A stretch of 30,458 bases of DNA. Origin: Nymphaea colorata. Its lineage: Eukaryota; Streptophyta; Magnoliopsida; Nymphaeales; Nymphaeaceae. Numbering within the stretch: position 1 is the first letter of the stretch; every line of letters starts with the position of its first letter. This document shows positions 1-9,909 of this stretch, one piece after another. Position numbers and translations under genes: made by a program. The DNA is taken from NCBI RefSeq assembly GCF_008831285.2, contig NW_022204974.1:1-30458 (forward strand), read 5' to 3'. Below the pieces are notes generated by a model. That model made no database searches. It was given only the letters and a program-made list of their open reading frames with translations, and had not been told where the DNA came from.

Positions 1-64
1 ACCCCAACCCCAACCCCAACCCCAACCCCAACCCCAACCCCAACCCCCAACCCCAACCCCAAAA
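1..64. repeat. Telomere, C4A2 repeats
   Basis: About ten tandem CCCCAA units start at base 1 and end in CCCCAAAATAAAATT, where unique DNA begins. One unit near 45-51 has five C instead of four. The C-rich strand reads 5'->3' into the chromosome, as at the left end of a ciliate macronuclear chromosome. CCCCAA is the Tetrahymena-type repeat and differs from the C4A4 of spirotrichs and the CCCTAA reported for some heterotrichs. Confidence 0.97.
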
Positions 65-380
65 TAAAATTAAATCTAATAATATTCACCCCATTTGATT
101 AATTAATAATGGTCTTGCCAATCCTTACAACAAGGAGCATTTTTATTCCTAAGATGCATAACAATTGTTAGCTCAAGGCAATTTTTTAATAAAATTACTA
201 AACTAAAGGTCACTAAATAGGCAATAAGGCTTTGTAAAATTGCTAATTCTTATTTATCGGTCGTATATTTATACATTTCCAGCGTATTTGCTTAAAAATA
301 GACTTCTGATAGTGATGCTACTCTTAACCAATATTAATGTTTTAATGTCCTCAAGTAAGCAAGCTCAGGCTCAAACTTTT
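65..380. other. AT-rich subtelomeric stretch without a recognised gene
   Basis: This sequence has low GC and no convincing reading frame on either strand, even with TAA and TAG taken as sense codons. No repeats or structured elements stand out beyond simple A/T richness. Confidence 0.5.
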
Positions 381-819
381 ATGAAAATTTGTGTTTAATT
401 TTTAATAATCTTGGCTTTAGGTTCCTGCAATCCAGCTTCGGTTTGCTTATACTAATTGTTTCTCGATTCTACTAACAATTATACAGCAGGTCTATTTTTT
501 GTCGTTTGCTAAAATGAACCACAAACACTAATACAAACACTTTCAACAGTATTTTTAGCCCAGCATACTGTTACGCTTGATGGTGCAATAGATGGTTATT
601 ATGTGGATCTTTCATATGCTTGTCACCCAGTATTTATAATCAAGCTCATAATAAAGTATAATTTATATTTAATTCTTTAGTTTAGTCCTACAATTTTTGA
701 ATTAACTAGCTTTTATTGAAGAAAATCATAAAAAAGATCCAGCCATACTATCTGTAAGCCCTATTTACTAAATAAAGTTGCCAATTGATTGTAATATCTG
801 CCATCAACTTAACCTTTGA
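381..819 (+). CDS. Possible small secreted or membrane protein, unrecognised
   Basis: With TAA/TAG as Gln, an ATG at 381 starts a hydrophobic N-terminus (MKICV-Q-FLIILALGSC) that looks like a signal peptide or first membrane anchor. A candidate GT-AG intron of 25 nt at 656-680 joins the first part in frame to a charged stretch (EENHKKDPAIL...DCNICHQLNL). The frame then meets TGA at 817-819. I recognise no family. The support is the signal-like start and the in-frame splice. Against it, the composition is very AT-rich, and with only TGA as a stop long frames arise by chance. The gene may continue past 819 if that TGA is read through. Confidence 0.28.
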
Positions 820-937
820 TATACATTTATGGAATTTTGTCCAATTAATTCAAAGAGACTCTTTGAATCTTCATTAATGCCCTTAATTATGGCATTAATA
901 AAATTGTTTGAATCTTATAATTTGATACTCTTAGATA

Positions 938-1428
938 ATGCATTTATCCTTAACTCGAGGACAAGGGCTACACTCCACCGACACTAAGTGGATTGACACT
1001 CAAAGAACAGTCGGGCATGGCCAATCCGAATTGGCAGCTTTGTCCTCTTCGCTGCAACAGTCGCCATCAATTACATCGTCGGACTCAAAACTGGAGCTGT
1101 CTCTGATACTTACCACCTCTACATTACCCCTCCGGGGATGTTCTTTTTGATCTGGGCAGTCATCTACACCTCGCTCGCAGTCATCAACATCTACAATCTC
1201 ATCGCGAATGTATGGACGAAAAAGGTTCACCTGTTTTTCTCAATTTCAAATGCCCTCAACACTCTCTGGATCCTCATCTTCAATATCGGCAACAACGCTG
1301 CCGTTTTTGCTTGTTCTTTCATCCTGATAGCTTTAGTACCAGTTTTGCTTAAGACTTGGTATGCTCTCGGAGAAAGGCCACCCAAATCCTTCAATGGATG
1401 CTTAAGCGGAACTTTGAGTCTATGCTGA
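938..1428 (+). CDS. TspO/MBR-like multi-span membrane protein (ends uncertain)
   Basis: A GC-richer island encodes a strongly hydrophobic protein with about five predicted membrane spans. The pattern GAVSDTYHLYITPPGMFF followed by LIWAVIYTSLAVINIYNL is what I recognise from TspO-related tryptophan-rich sensory proteins, where a G.xSDxY...TPxG..F.IW..IY block precedes the second helix. Those proteins bind porphyrins or cholesterol-like ligands in membranes; the role here is inference. The start is unclear. The coding frame is entered from an ATG at 938 only if a 23-nt GT-AG intron (988-1010) is removed; otherwise the TGA at 994-996 would have to be sense. The C-terminus after the last clear span (about 1370) is also unclear. 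The frame meets TGA at 1426-1428, but another frame continues. It may be a fragment or pseudogene. Confidence 0.45.
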
Positions 1429-1548
1429 AGGAACCCATGATATGCATTAATTAGATGATGATTCAACTTATCCAAGATCAATCATTAGCCAAAATAGCTA
1501 AAATCTTCATATAAATCCTAATTTTTGATAACCTTAGCCAAGCACTCC

Positions 1549-2330
1549 ATGCATTTGTATTTTTATATTGTCGCCTTTTCTGCCAGCTCTTCAATAGGAC
1601 TTCGACGCAATCAGTGGGGATCTCACACAGCTTTATATGGTATGCTCTTTTTGAAGTGTAGATCAAGATAACTACGCTGTTGATATCACCGTAAGCGTCG
1701 ATCCTTGCTTAAAAGTTTACCTTTTGAAGGATGGTATTGTTGTGCACGAAACATATCTTGTTTATCTCTCCATTCGGCTTCCATCCTTAAGCGAATTTGT
1801 TTATATCAAGTGTTAATCTATTGATAGCAAAATAGTGGTTAGGATCAGAAAACTGAAGGAAATTGATGGAGTTAATGATGTTATTCTTTTTGGCGAAAAA
1901 GGTCGTAATGGTTGAAAACTGGAGCAAGCTTACAAAAGGAATACTTATTTATTATTTCTTTATTTAATTTTTGGTCTTAACCTTGATCAAATATTATCTA
2001 TTTTTGCATCCCTCGAAAGAAATTCCATGCAGAAGAGCAATTTAATTGACGTTGCATGTGATTAGAGTATGTAGATTTAGGCTCTATTCGAAGGCCACCA
2101 CTTCTTTTAAAGTGAGAGCATAATGCTTTTATTTATCAATAATAGCCTGGGATGGAAGCCTTACGCTTTCACATGCAAGGATGCATTTACTATGGGTCTA
2201 TATTACTAATATTTTACATGCTTTGAATGGCTTATGAGGGCATAAATCGTCATTTTCTTTGTGTCTAAAGCGATTATACTTTCGTTCATGAGTGGAATCT
2301 CCTAAACTTCCTCGCCTGTGAGTATAGGTT
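1549..2330 (+). CDS. Unrecognised membrane protein with two in-frame TGA codons
   Basis: One frame runs unbroken from about 1550 past 2290 if TAA/TAG are Gln and the TGAs at 1652-1654 and 1913-1915 are sense. The contexts are MVCSF-TGA-SVDQDNY and EKGRNG-TGA-KLEQAY, with coding-quality sequence on both sides in the same frame. The N-terminal half looks like a soluble beta-rich domain. The second half has hydrophobic spans (LLFLYLIFGLNL, AQIVIFFVSKAIILSF). An ATG at 1549 in a neighbouring frame gives a signal-like start but would need a frame change. The 3' end is unresolved. The frame can be extended to about 3030 through candidate 20-nt introns near 2457 and 2715, but there it overlaps the antisense kelch gene, which I prefer. 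Family unknown. Confidence 0.4.
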
Positions 2331-5300
2331 CAAGCTATACAGATAAAACAAGTCTCCGATTTATACAAGCACTTGATGTTTGTTGCTTTATACCTTTCTT
2401 ATTAGAACTGACTCAGGTTACTAAGTATTCCTAACCTCTCCTATTTTCCTAGCGAGGTTGTAATAGTCCTTTTTAGAGTTTTAGTAGAGTTAAATTGCAA
2501 ACAAGTTCTTTATTTTAAAACAAAGTTGCTAGTTCTTAATTGCGTAGACAACCCGATGATGGAAATAGTGACGATTGTTTGTCATTCCTTCTTTGCACTT
2601 CTGCTACTCTTCATTTGCTTAGTTAGATTACAAGATGTTTGCTTTTTGGTATATTCCTCTATTTTTGATCATTGCCTTCACATTAATTGGGACTACTTTT
2701 TCAGGAATGACCAGTTTTTTAATTGAGGTCAGTCTGCTTGTTGATTTTTAGATTATAATTTCGTAAAAGTAGTTGACGAAAAGAGAGTAAGGTGTTTTGA
2801 ACTCTTCACCATAGCCGCCTATCATATATATCTTTCTTTTATCATCATCTTTCTTTTCTTATTAAATGTCCCCATCAATTAGAAGCTATTTTTAATCATA
2901 AAATTAGAACTAAATACGAGGACGCACGAAGTGGTTCACCTCCTTCCCTTCTCTCAACTTACCCCAGAAAGCTTAATTGGCGTAAAGTTATTTGTTGATA
3001 TTCCTCAGCTTCGTGGGTGGGAAATCTAATAAGTTATTTTAGGTGAGATCGATTGTTGTGACATCGTTTTGAAGGTCCAAATAACTTTTCTCGGATCCAT
3101 ATGAACCTCCGAGAATGTAAAGCTGATCGTCAAGATTGAAGCTGGAGCAACCCCAACGAGGAGCAACATCAATGTTATTGCCGAAGTTGATCTCATAAAA
3201 GGCACTGTCGCTTTTATTCAACGATTAACTCGATTTCTTTGCAGCAAACACATGATGAAGAACAGTTGGCTCTACTTTCGTTTTGATATCTTGCTTAGGT
3301 AGTAGTTGATAAAATCAAAGTCAGATGGCCAGTAAAGGATAACATGATGCGTTGTTTCTGTATAGTTCCATTAAGTCCAAACCTTATAGATGTGTTCTCG
3401 AGTGATCAAACCCTTTTGATTATAGAAATGATGGGTATGATTTGGCATCGCTGCAATTTTTTGTTGTTAAGCTTTGGCTTAGCAATGTAGTGTTGAATTT
3501 CCTGTTATTTTGGCGTAAAGAGGTTGGTCAAGGCAATGTAGAAGTAATTTTTGTTGAAAATATGCTGGTTTTCCTTATACAGCAAGGAAACATCCTTGTA
3601 AAGCTTCACTATTTGGTTGCTTTCTTCTTTATAATAGAAACTGATGCGGTAGAGAGAGTCTAAATTATTCATCCGCTCATCTTTCAAGGCTAGGTATTCC
3701 TCTCGTGATGTTTTTTGCCTAATTTGGATTTGAGATATTTCCTGATACTTGGCACTGGCTAGCATCAATTCTTCAGCTTTTTGAATCTCCATCCACTGCT
3801 GTATGTATGGTTCGTCTTCTTAAAAATTAGGTGGAAATAAATCTCTAATTTCCTAAACTGCCAAACTATACTAATCAGACCCTTCATGTTTCCTCTAAGC
3901 AGTTCTGAGATAAAATTGAACATGCGCTTGTAATAATCAGGAACACATCTGCCGATCTATTTTGAGTACTCCTTGATTGTACTCTATAAGCTAGCGCGTG
4001 AGGCTTAGAGAGTAGATGATTAGATTCTTCGCTTGCAATGTTCGTACTAGTTCTTGAGAGCATTGTAGATATGAATTACGTATCTAAAGACTCTTGAACT
4101 CTTGTACTTGGTGTGAAGTCTTCCTCTTAATATGGCCGAATCACGTTGTAGTATCCTGCAGAAACCTTCAAGAAGATGTTCAACTTGTCCATCAGATCAC
4201 CTATAGAGGATTATATTCTTTCTCTTCGTAAAAGTTATTCATCCGAAGCTAGATGTTTGACTCATCATCGCGATTAATAACCCCTCTTCCGACGCTCTGG
4301 GCCGCCGGAGATAGTCTGGCATCGGTCTGCTCGTTTAATGCAGATGTGAAATTAGGGAAGAATGTGATTTTTGGACATATTTTTGTGATTTCTTGCATCA
4401 TCTATAAAAAATGCTAATTTTCTATTTGCATTTTGCCTGTGTAGCTGATAAGGACAGTGTGAGGCTTAAAGACCTTCATAGCTGCATACAATTGATCTCT
4501 AAGTATAAATCGAATGAATTGGCTCTCATACCCATCAATCCTTCTATCAATGATGAGATATCTTGCTCTGATTGCAGGTTATCCATTTTGACAGGAAAAA
4601 TGAATAAATTTTTATTGAAGTCGCTAGGCTTGTAGGCCTTTTATGTTGACTTGTAGATTTTATCTATTGTCTAATGGTATTTTTCAGGGTTAGTTAGCAA
4701 GTCTTATCGCTATATGGTTAGGTTCATGCCTTCATGTTCTTATTCACAGCAGTAGCCTAAAATATCGAGCTCTGAGCGAGTAAAGTTATACATGATTTCT
4801 TATAAAAGCGATTGTTATAGAACTTCATATCATCCTTGTTTTAGAACTTAGGAAAAGAGATGTACATCACATTATCTGCAAAATTTCTCAAAAACTAAAG
4901 ATTGAATTCTGATTCATACCCGTCCAAGTTGATAAAAAGAACCTTTGAGTGTTTTTCCTCCTCCATCTTGAAGTTATCTTTGATGTTAAGTAACTGCATT
5001 TAGTTAAAATTTTCTTTTAGAAGACTGCTTCTTAGAATAAGTTTCTAATCGTATTAATCTGCATATCTTTTCCCTCTTCTCTTTTTTGCGTCCTTCACAA
5101 GTATCTCCTTACTGAAAGTGGAATATAGTCCCCAACATAATGGGTGGAGGATATTAGTAAGCTATCCTATGGCTGGCTGGATTGCAATAACTGAAGAGTA
5201 CTGTTTATTTTATTTTGATTGGGTAATGTTTTCCATCAGGAGTCTCATGAATGCCTCAGTATTATAGCGGATTTCTTCATTCGAATCATCTTTTTCCAAA

Positions 5301-5937
5301 ATCGATCGGCATGCCTCAGATATATATCTTAAATGTGCGATCTGATCTTATTCAAGGTTTCGTTCATCATTTAGTTTTGTGAGATTTCGAGACTTTTTCC
5401 AAAGTTAGAGATCATTTCATCGGATATATGTGCAAGGACTTGAATGAGATGAGTGAAGGCTAGGCTGATGATGCCTTTATCTTCGATGTTTTCCTCAAAA
5501 TCAATCATTCCTTCCAGCTCCATCTCAATTTAGCCTTTCATTTCGGTTGGCTATGGCTCTTCTTCAAGAGAAAATTCAATTTTATCTATTTTGAAGTTGG
5601 TCTCATCTTAATTGTCAATTTTCAGCCTGGTGAGGTATTGCTGGAGCAATTAGTAATAGCGTCCAATTTAGGGTGAAGTAGTTTCCTGGGTTCGGCAGAT
5701 AGAACAGTGGCTTTGTAACTTTAGGCTCCAGATATATGTGGTGTGTATGGTTGTACTCCCACCCTTCCTTCCAAAAGCATTAGATTTCCCTCATCTTCAT
5801 ATCGCATTGATGCTCCCTGCAGACTTATTCGCATTAAATTTCCTTATCTTTTTTTGAAGGCCGTCCGCTTAAATGAAGCATTCTGACTCTTTGATCTTTT
5901 AGCTGTAGCGTAAATTTTTATAGTGTTATCTTTTCAT
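2286..5937 (-). CDS. Kelch-repeat protein with Cys/His-rich N-terminus and helical middle
   Basis: Read on the minus strand with TAA/TAG as Gln. Two kelch-type blades are clear near the C-terminus: RWGCSSF..DDQLYILGG (about 3180-3110) and KRKIYMIGGYGEE (about 2830-2790). They share one frame that has no TGA from about 3220 down to TGA 2288-2286. Upstream are long, charged, probably helical segments (for example 3792-3505, EIQKAEELMLASAKYQEI) and a Cys/His cluster near the start (VCREHQC...CFWKEGWEYNHTHH, about 5830-5770) that could be a B-box-like zinc finger. Starts at ATG 5937 or ATG 5881 are both possible. Several single-base frame changes occur, for example in the A run at about 5395 and near 4790, 4520 and 4200. 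Kelch propellers usually bind protein partners; no enzymatic motif is seen. The start lies about 90 bp downstream of the R1 stop. Confidence 0.6.
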
Positions 5938-6027
5938 CAATAATTATAAAACACAGACGGATCAAGCCAGAATTATCAATACTTTTAGTGTCCAATGATT
6001 CAGATAATAAATAAGAGTATATTTATA

Positions 6028-9000
6028 TCAGATGTCTTCATAATGTTCCTTTATGATATCTAGATCCACACCCATCCCGTATTTCTGGATAAAACCCATG
6101 CCTTTTAGATATCTGAGATGCTTTCCTTCTTCAGCTAGGATTCTTTACTCACTATATATGTTCTAATATTCCGAAGCGTCTTCTCTTACATTATCAGCCT
6201 CATTATTGCTTAGTCATCTTCCGAACGTCTTAAGGATTTATTTTAAAAGATATCAAACTTCTATGAGAGGTTAAGATTATGATATTTTTAGATCAGCTTT
6301 TCAGCTACTCTTTTTTTTGCTTGAAATGCTACTCTTGCGTCAAATCCTTCTTTTAGACGAAGATTTTCCTAACCACTTACGATCGTTTTGTACACCTTCT
6401 CGTGAACTACAAATAAGAACTCTTTATTGTAACATAAGCTGTGATTATGAAGTGAACACATAGAGAAGAGACAAGCACACTGGAATTATTGCGTTGGTAA
6501 GGGAAGTAAGTTTAAAAATTGGAAGTAATTAAGATAGAAAAGTGAGCATTGATCTGAATTTTTCGATAGGTCTGTAGTAAGGCTTGATGACGAAAAGCAG
6601 AAACAGGACACTGCCTGCAAGACTGTGAGCTCAAAGTGAAAGGAGTAAATAATTAAGACGACAGCTGCGATTTGGTATGCGAACAGCACAAAGTAGAAAT
6701 TGACCGAAACTGTGTAATACTTATCCTTCCACGCCTCCCCCTTAAACCGCCAACTTATGCAGCTCTCCAACTTTCTGGAAAGCCTTCCCCCAGAAGACTA
6801 GTCGGCGGCTTTCGTTGCTGAAGGCGGACGGAAGGAGCCGACACTTCGGGTTTAACGAAAAGGTTGGCCCAGGAGAAGAGGGTGAAGAGGAGGGCGGCGA
6901 GGAGGAGGGCGAGGTTGAGGATCTGGTGGCGCTGGTCGGGGGACTGGAAGTAGAGGAAGGCGAAGGCGACGAGGGCGTAGAAGTTGAAGGCCACGAAGTA
7001 GAGGAGGATGTAGCCGATGGTGAACTCGGCGCCCTCCTTCCCGAAGTCGCTCTTGAGGGGCAGGTGCTTGTTGCGGATGCGGTAGAGCATGAACAGCGGC
7101 GAGACCAGCGTCGGCGCCACCAGCAGCAGCAGGTTCGGCGCGAAGTTCGCGAAGAAGGACTCGGCGGCCACCCCGTAGAGGTAGTGCGCCGAGTCCGAGA
7201 GGGGGCCGCCGTCCTGGGCGAGGGGCAGGCCGAGCGAGTACCTAAGTGAGGGGGAGGGTACCTGAGTCCGAGGAGGCCCTCGAGGTAGAAGCTGCTCTCC
7301 GCGCGGAAGAGCACCAGCAGGAAGACGGTCTGGCAGGCGAGCATGTGCTCCAGCCCGCCAGCTCCCGCGAGAAGATTCCGAAGAACAGGAAGACGTAGCT
7401 CGCCAGGGACATTATCAACTCACAGTGTACAGCAGCTTGTTCAGAGTTACTCATCCTCGCTGTAATAGGCGCCTACCTCCCCGCAGCAATGATCCCACTC
7501 ATGTTCACAGCCAGACTTTGCGTGCTGACGTTCTGGAAGATGGGCTTCGACCCCGAAAGTGAAGGGTAGTCGATGGTGAAGTTGAGGGGGACTGTGCTTA
7601 CGTCGGAGGGGTAAACGATGTCGAAAGTAACGGTGCCATCGGCGGGATTCGTGGAGACGGTGTAGTCGGCCTGCAGGTCGAGAGGAGAGAGCTTGAAGAC
7701 GGACTTGAGAGTGCTTTGGGAGTCGGAACTGTTGGGCAGTCCCCACAGCAGCGGCTCCACTTTGAACACCAGCTGCAGACTGTTCGCGAACAGGGACTGC
7801 TTTGCCCCCACTACGGTGATCACAGTTGGCCCAATGTAGACGCACTCCGACTTGGAGACGGAGGCGTTGGAGGGCGGGAAGGGATTACTGATGTTGGTGT
7901 AGTTGCAGACGAAGTCGTTTCGATGGTGCAGTCTTCACTACACCCGTCGTAAGGTATCCCCGCTCCGCCGTCACAGGGAAGAGTGATGACGTATCCGTCC
8001 CCGCAAAGGTCCTCACACAGTCCGGTGTTCACTGAGACTGTGAAGAGGGGCTCGCAGATCTGGCAGCCAGTGACTGTGCAGTTGACGCAAAAAGCAGAAC
8101 AGTTGAGGCAGTCCTAAATGGTGTTCAGGTAGTAGGTTCCGTTGGGACATGTGATACAACTAGACCCGTTGAGGTAGGCTCCGTAGGGACAGCTGAGGCA
8201 GCTGGTTGCATTCGAGCAGGACCCACAGGTGGAGGGACAGGCCCTACATCTCTTGATGCTTTTCAATAAAAAGAAGCCTTTGAAGCATGTTACACAATTT
8301 TTCGGAAACCCGATTTAGCAGCTTTGACAACTCGAATTGCAGTTGGTATTCATTTCGCAAAGGCCGTTCGTTAAGATAAACCCGCTTTCGCAAGCAAGGC
8401 AAGTAGATGCCGTGCAATTTTTGCAGCTGTAAAAGATTTGATTACAAGCTGTGCATGTACCTGCTTTATATGAAAAATACCTGCTTAGTAAGCGACTACA
8501 TAACCGTCCAGGCATGTAAGGCAAATGTTGGTTTTTATACAAGTCTCGCAGTTAACTACAAAACTGCTGCACAAACTACAGCTACCAGAGTCCAATGTAT
8601 AGTAATTGTCTATACAACTGAAACAGGCTGAAGAGCTACATGTGAGGCATGGTGATAAACAGGCGCTACACACGTTTCCACTTGCGAAGTATCCAGAAAT
8701 ACATTCCGTGCATGAGATAGTCCCACTATCTTGGCATGCTATACAGTTAGTGATAAGGTCATAACAAGGCTTACACTCTCCACTTATGAGGATAAAGTAG
8801 TTTCCTGTTGTATTGCAAGTAAAGCATATGCTACTGTTGCAGGTAAGGCAGGGCTCTATGCAAGGTAGACAGTATTTTTGTGTTGCATCTATGTAGAAGC
8901 CAGATGTGCAGTTTGCGCATATTGGGCCATCGTCACAGTCTAGACAATATGGAATTAGACATCTAAGGCATTATTTTTCTAAATCTAATGAAATTTACTA

Positions 9001-9527
9001 TTTGTTGTGTTGAGATAGTAGCCGGAAAAACAAGCTGAGCAGTACCCTCCACTGCATTTTCTGCAGTTTCTATAAGTTTGTGTACAAAGCAGGCATTCAT
9101 TCCGAGGATTAACAAAATAGTCAGAACAATAGCTACAGTTTTGAGCAATTGAACAACTATTGACTGCATGACAATTCCAAGCACTATACTGATCGCAGTA
9201 GATGCATTAGCTCGGAAAGGATTTGCTCACTCCATATTGGCCATAGCAACCGTAACACTTTTATGTCCCCGTTAAATAGGAGCAGTTGTAGCATTGAGGG
9301 TCAGAGCAAGGACTACAATAGTTGATAAAGACCCAGCCGTAGTCACTGATATATGTCTGATATAATGTCTAAACAAGCCCATAACGATAATCGCATGTCT
9401 TGCAGGAGTACAGATTATAGCAGCATTTGCAATTGGCTGGGCAAAAAGGATCGTTGCAAGAATAAGATTGTGAAAGTGCGGTGGCGAAAAGGAGCAAGAT
9501 TACGATAGGAGGCAAACAGGAGCTCAT
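6028..9527 (-). CDS. R1: cysteine-rich, multi-span receptor-like membrane protein (copy 1 of 4)
   Basis: ATG at 9527 begins a signal peptide (PPIVILLLFATALSQS). A cysteine-rich ectodomain of several hundred residues follows, with dozens of CxxC units of furin-like/growth-factor-receptor type (CSDPQCYNC, CLTCSSSACFSC). Next comes CGDGYVITLPCDGGAG..YDGCSEDC, the Myxococcus cysteine-rich (DUF4215-like) signature. A beta-rich juxtamembrane region, about 8-9 membrane spans and a charged tail end at HLRYLKGMGF..YEDI and TGA 6030-6028. Three 20-nt introns are present (8998-8979, 8480-8461, 7261-7242). Against its paralogs R1 has small indels that break the frame in the GC-rich block (near 7438, 7485, 7920 and the G run at 6789), so it may be a pseudogene or a consensus with errors. 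Ligand and function are unknown; the architecture suggests a cell-surface receptor or adhesion protein. Confidence 0.72.
6780..8240 (-). repeat. Homogenised GC-rich block, R1
   Basis: GC-rich segment covering the end of the Cys-rich region through the first five membrane spans. It is nearly base-identical to the blocks in R2, R3 and R4, including intron 3, apart from scattered single-base indels. Confidence 0.88.
7242..7261 (-). other. Intron 3 of R1, 20 nt
   Basis: GTACCCTCCCCCTCACTTAG on the coding strand. Removing it joins LLGL-R to YSLGLPLAQDGG, which leads in frame into AAESFFANFAPN. Without splicing the frame runs into a low-complexity Ser/Arg/Pro readthrough. Confidence 0.85.
8461..8480 (-). 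other. Intron 2 of R1, 20 nt
   Basis: GTATTTTTCATATAAAGCAG on the coding strand. Splicing restores the CxxC register: VVAY-(TAA)-AG joins TCTACNQ. The same position is interrupted in all four copies by different sequences of identical length. Confidence 0.88.
8979..8998 (-). other. Intron 1 of R1, 20 nt
   Basis: GTAAATTTCATTAGATTTAG on the coding strand. Splicing joins YLNTTN to KK-(TAA)-CLRC, keeping the cysteine spacing. Confidence 0.88.
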
Positions 9528-9909
9528 TATAATTATCTCCTATCATAAGAGAAGATATAAAAATCGGAAAAATGCTTATGACTTCGACCATCAAAATTCG
9601 GCTGGAAATGATTCCGACTGATGTCCATCCTTAGTAAGAGCAGTCTTAAATAAAATTTTAATTTATTTTTTTTCATATTTGTCAGCATTCAGCTGCATAT
9701 TATTGCTCATCGGAAACGATTCGATTTATCATTAAAATCTTTTGTAAAGAGAAGAAATAAACAAAATGATCTACAAAGAAAATTCTAACGATATGAATAG
9801 GCCAGCATCTTTTATCATTTTTTATGCGATCATCACTTAAATCAAAGCTCCTTCGACAAATGGAAACTGTCTAGAAATTAAAAGATAGAAATGAATAAGA
9901 ATTTTCCAA
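9528..9909. other. Spacer between R1 start and R2 stop
   Basis: 382 bp of AT-rich DNA between the R1 start codon and the R2 TGA. I see no reliable frame or RNA gene. It lacks the 5' element found just upstream of R2, R3 and R4, so R1's promoter side is of different origin or has diverged. Confidence 0.5.

Noticed and set aside
6742-7200. Minus-strand Ser/Arg/Pro/Thr-rich continuations (also in 10738-11150, 15029-15350 and 19153-19560)
   Set aside because: These are frame-shifted readthroughs past unspliced 20-nt intron 3. Splicing moves reading to the frame with AAESFFANFAPN.
6815-7249. Long plus-strand Glu/Val/Gly-rich ORF, repeated at 10823-11146, 15040-15378 and 19113-19622
   Set aside because: Antisense shadow of the GC-rich membrane core. 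Composition is low-complexity (EVEEGEGDEG) and it arises from codons of Leu/Phe/Ala spans on the other strand.
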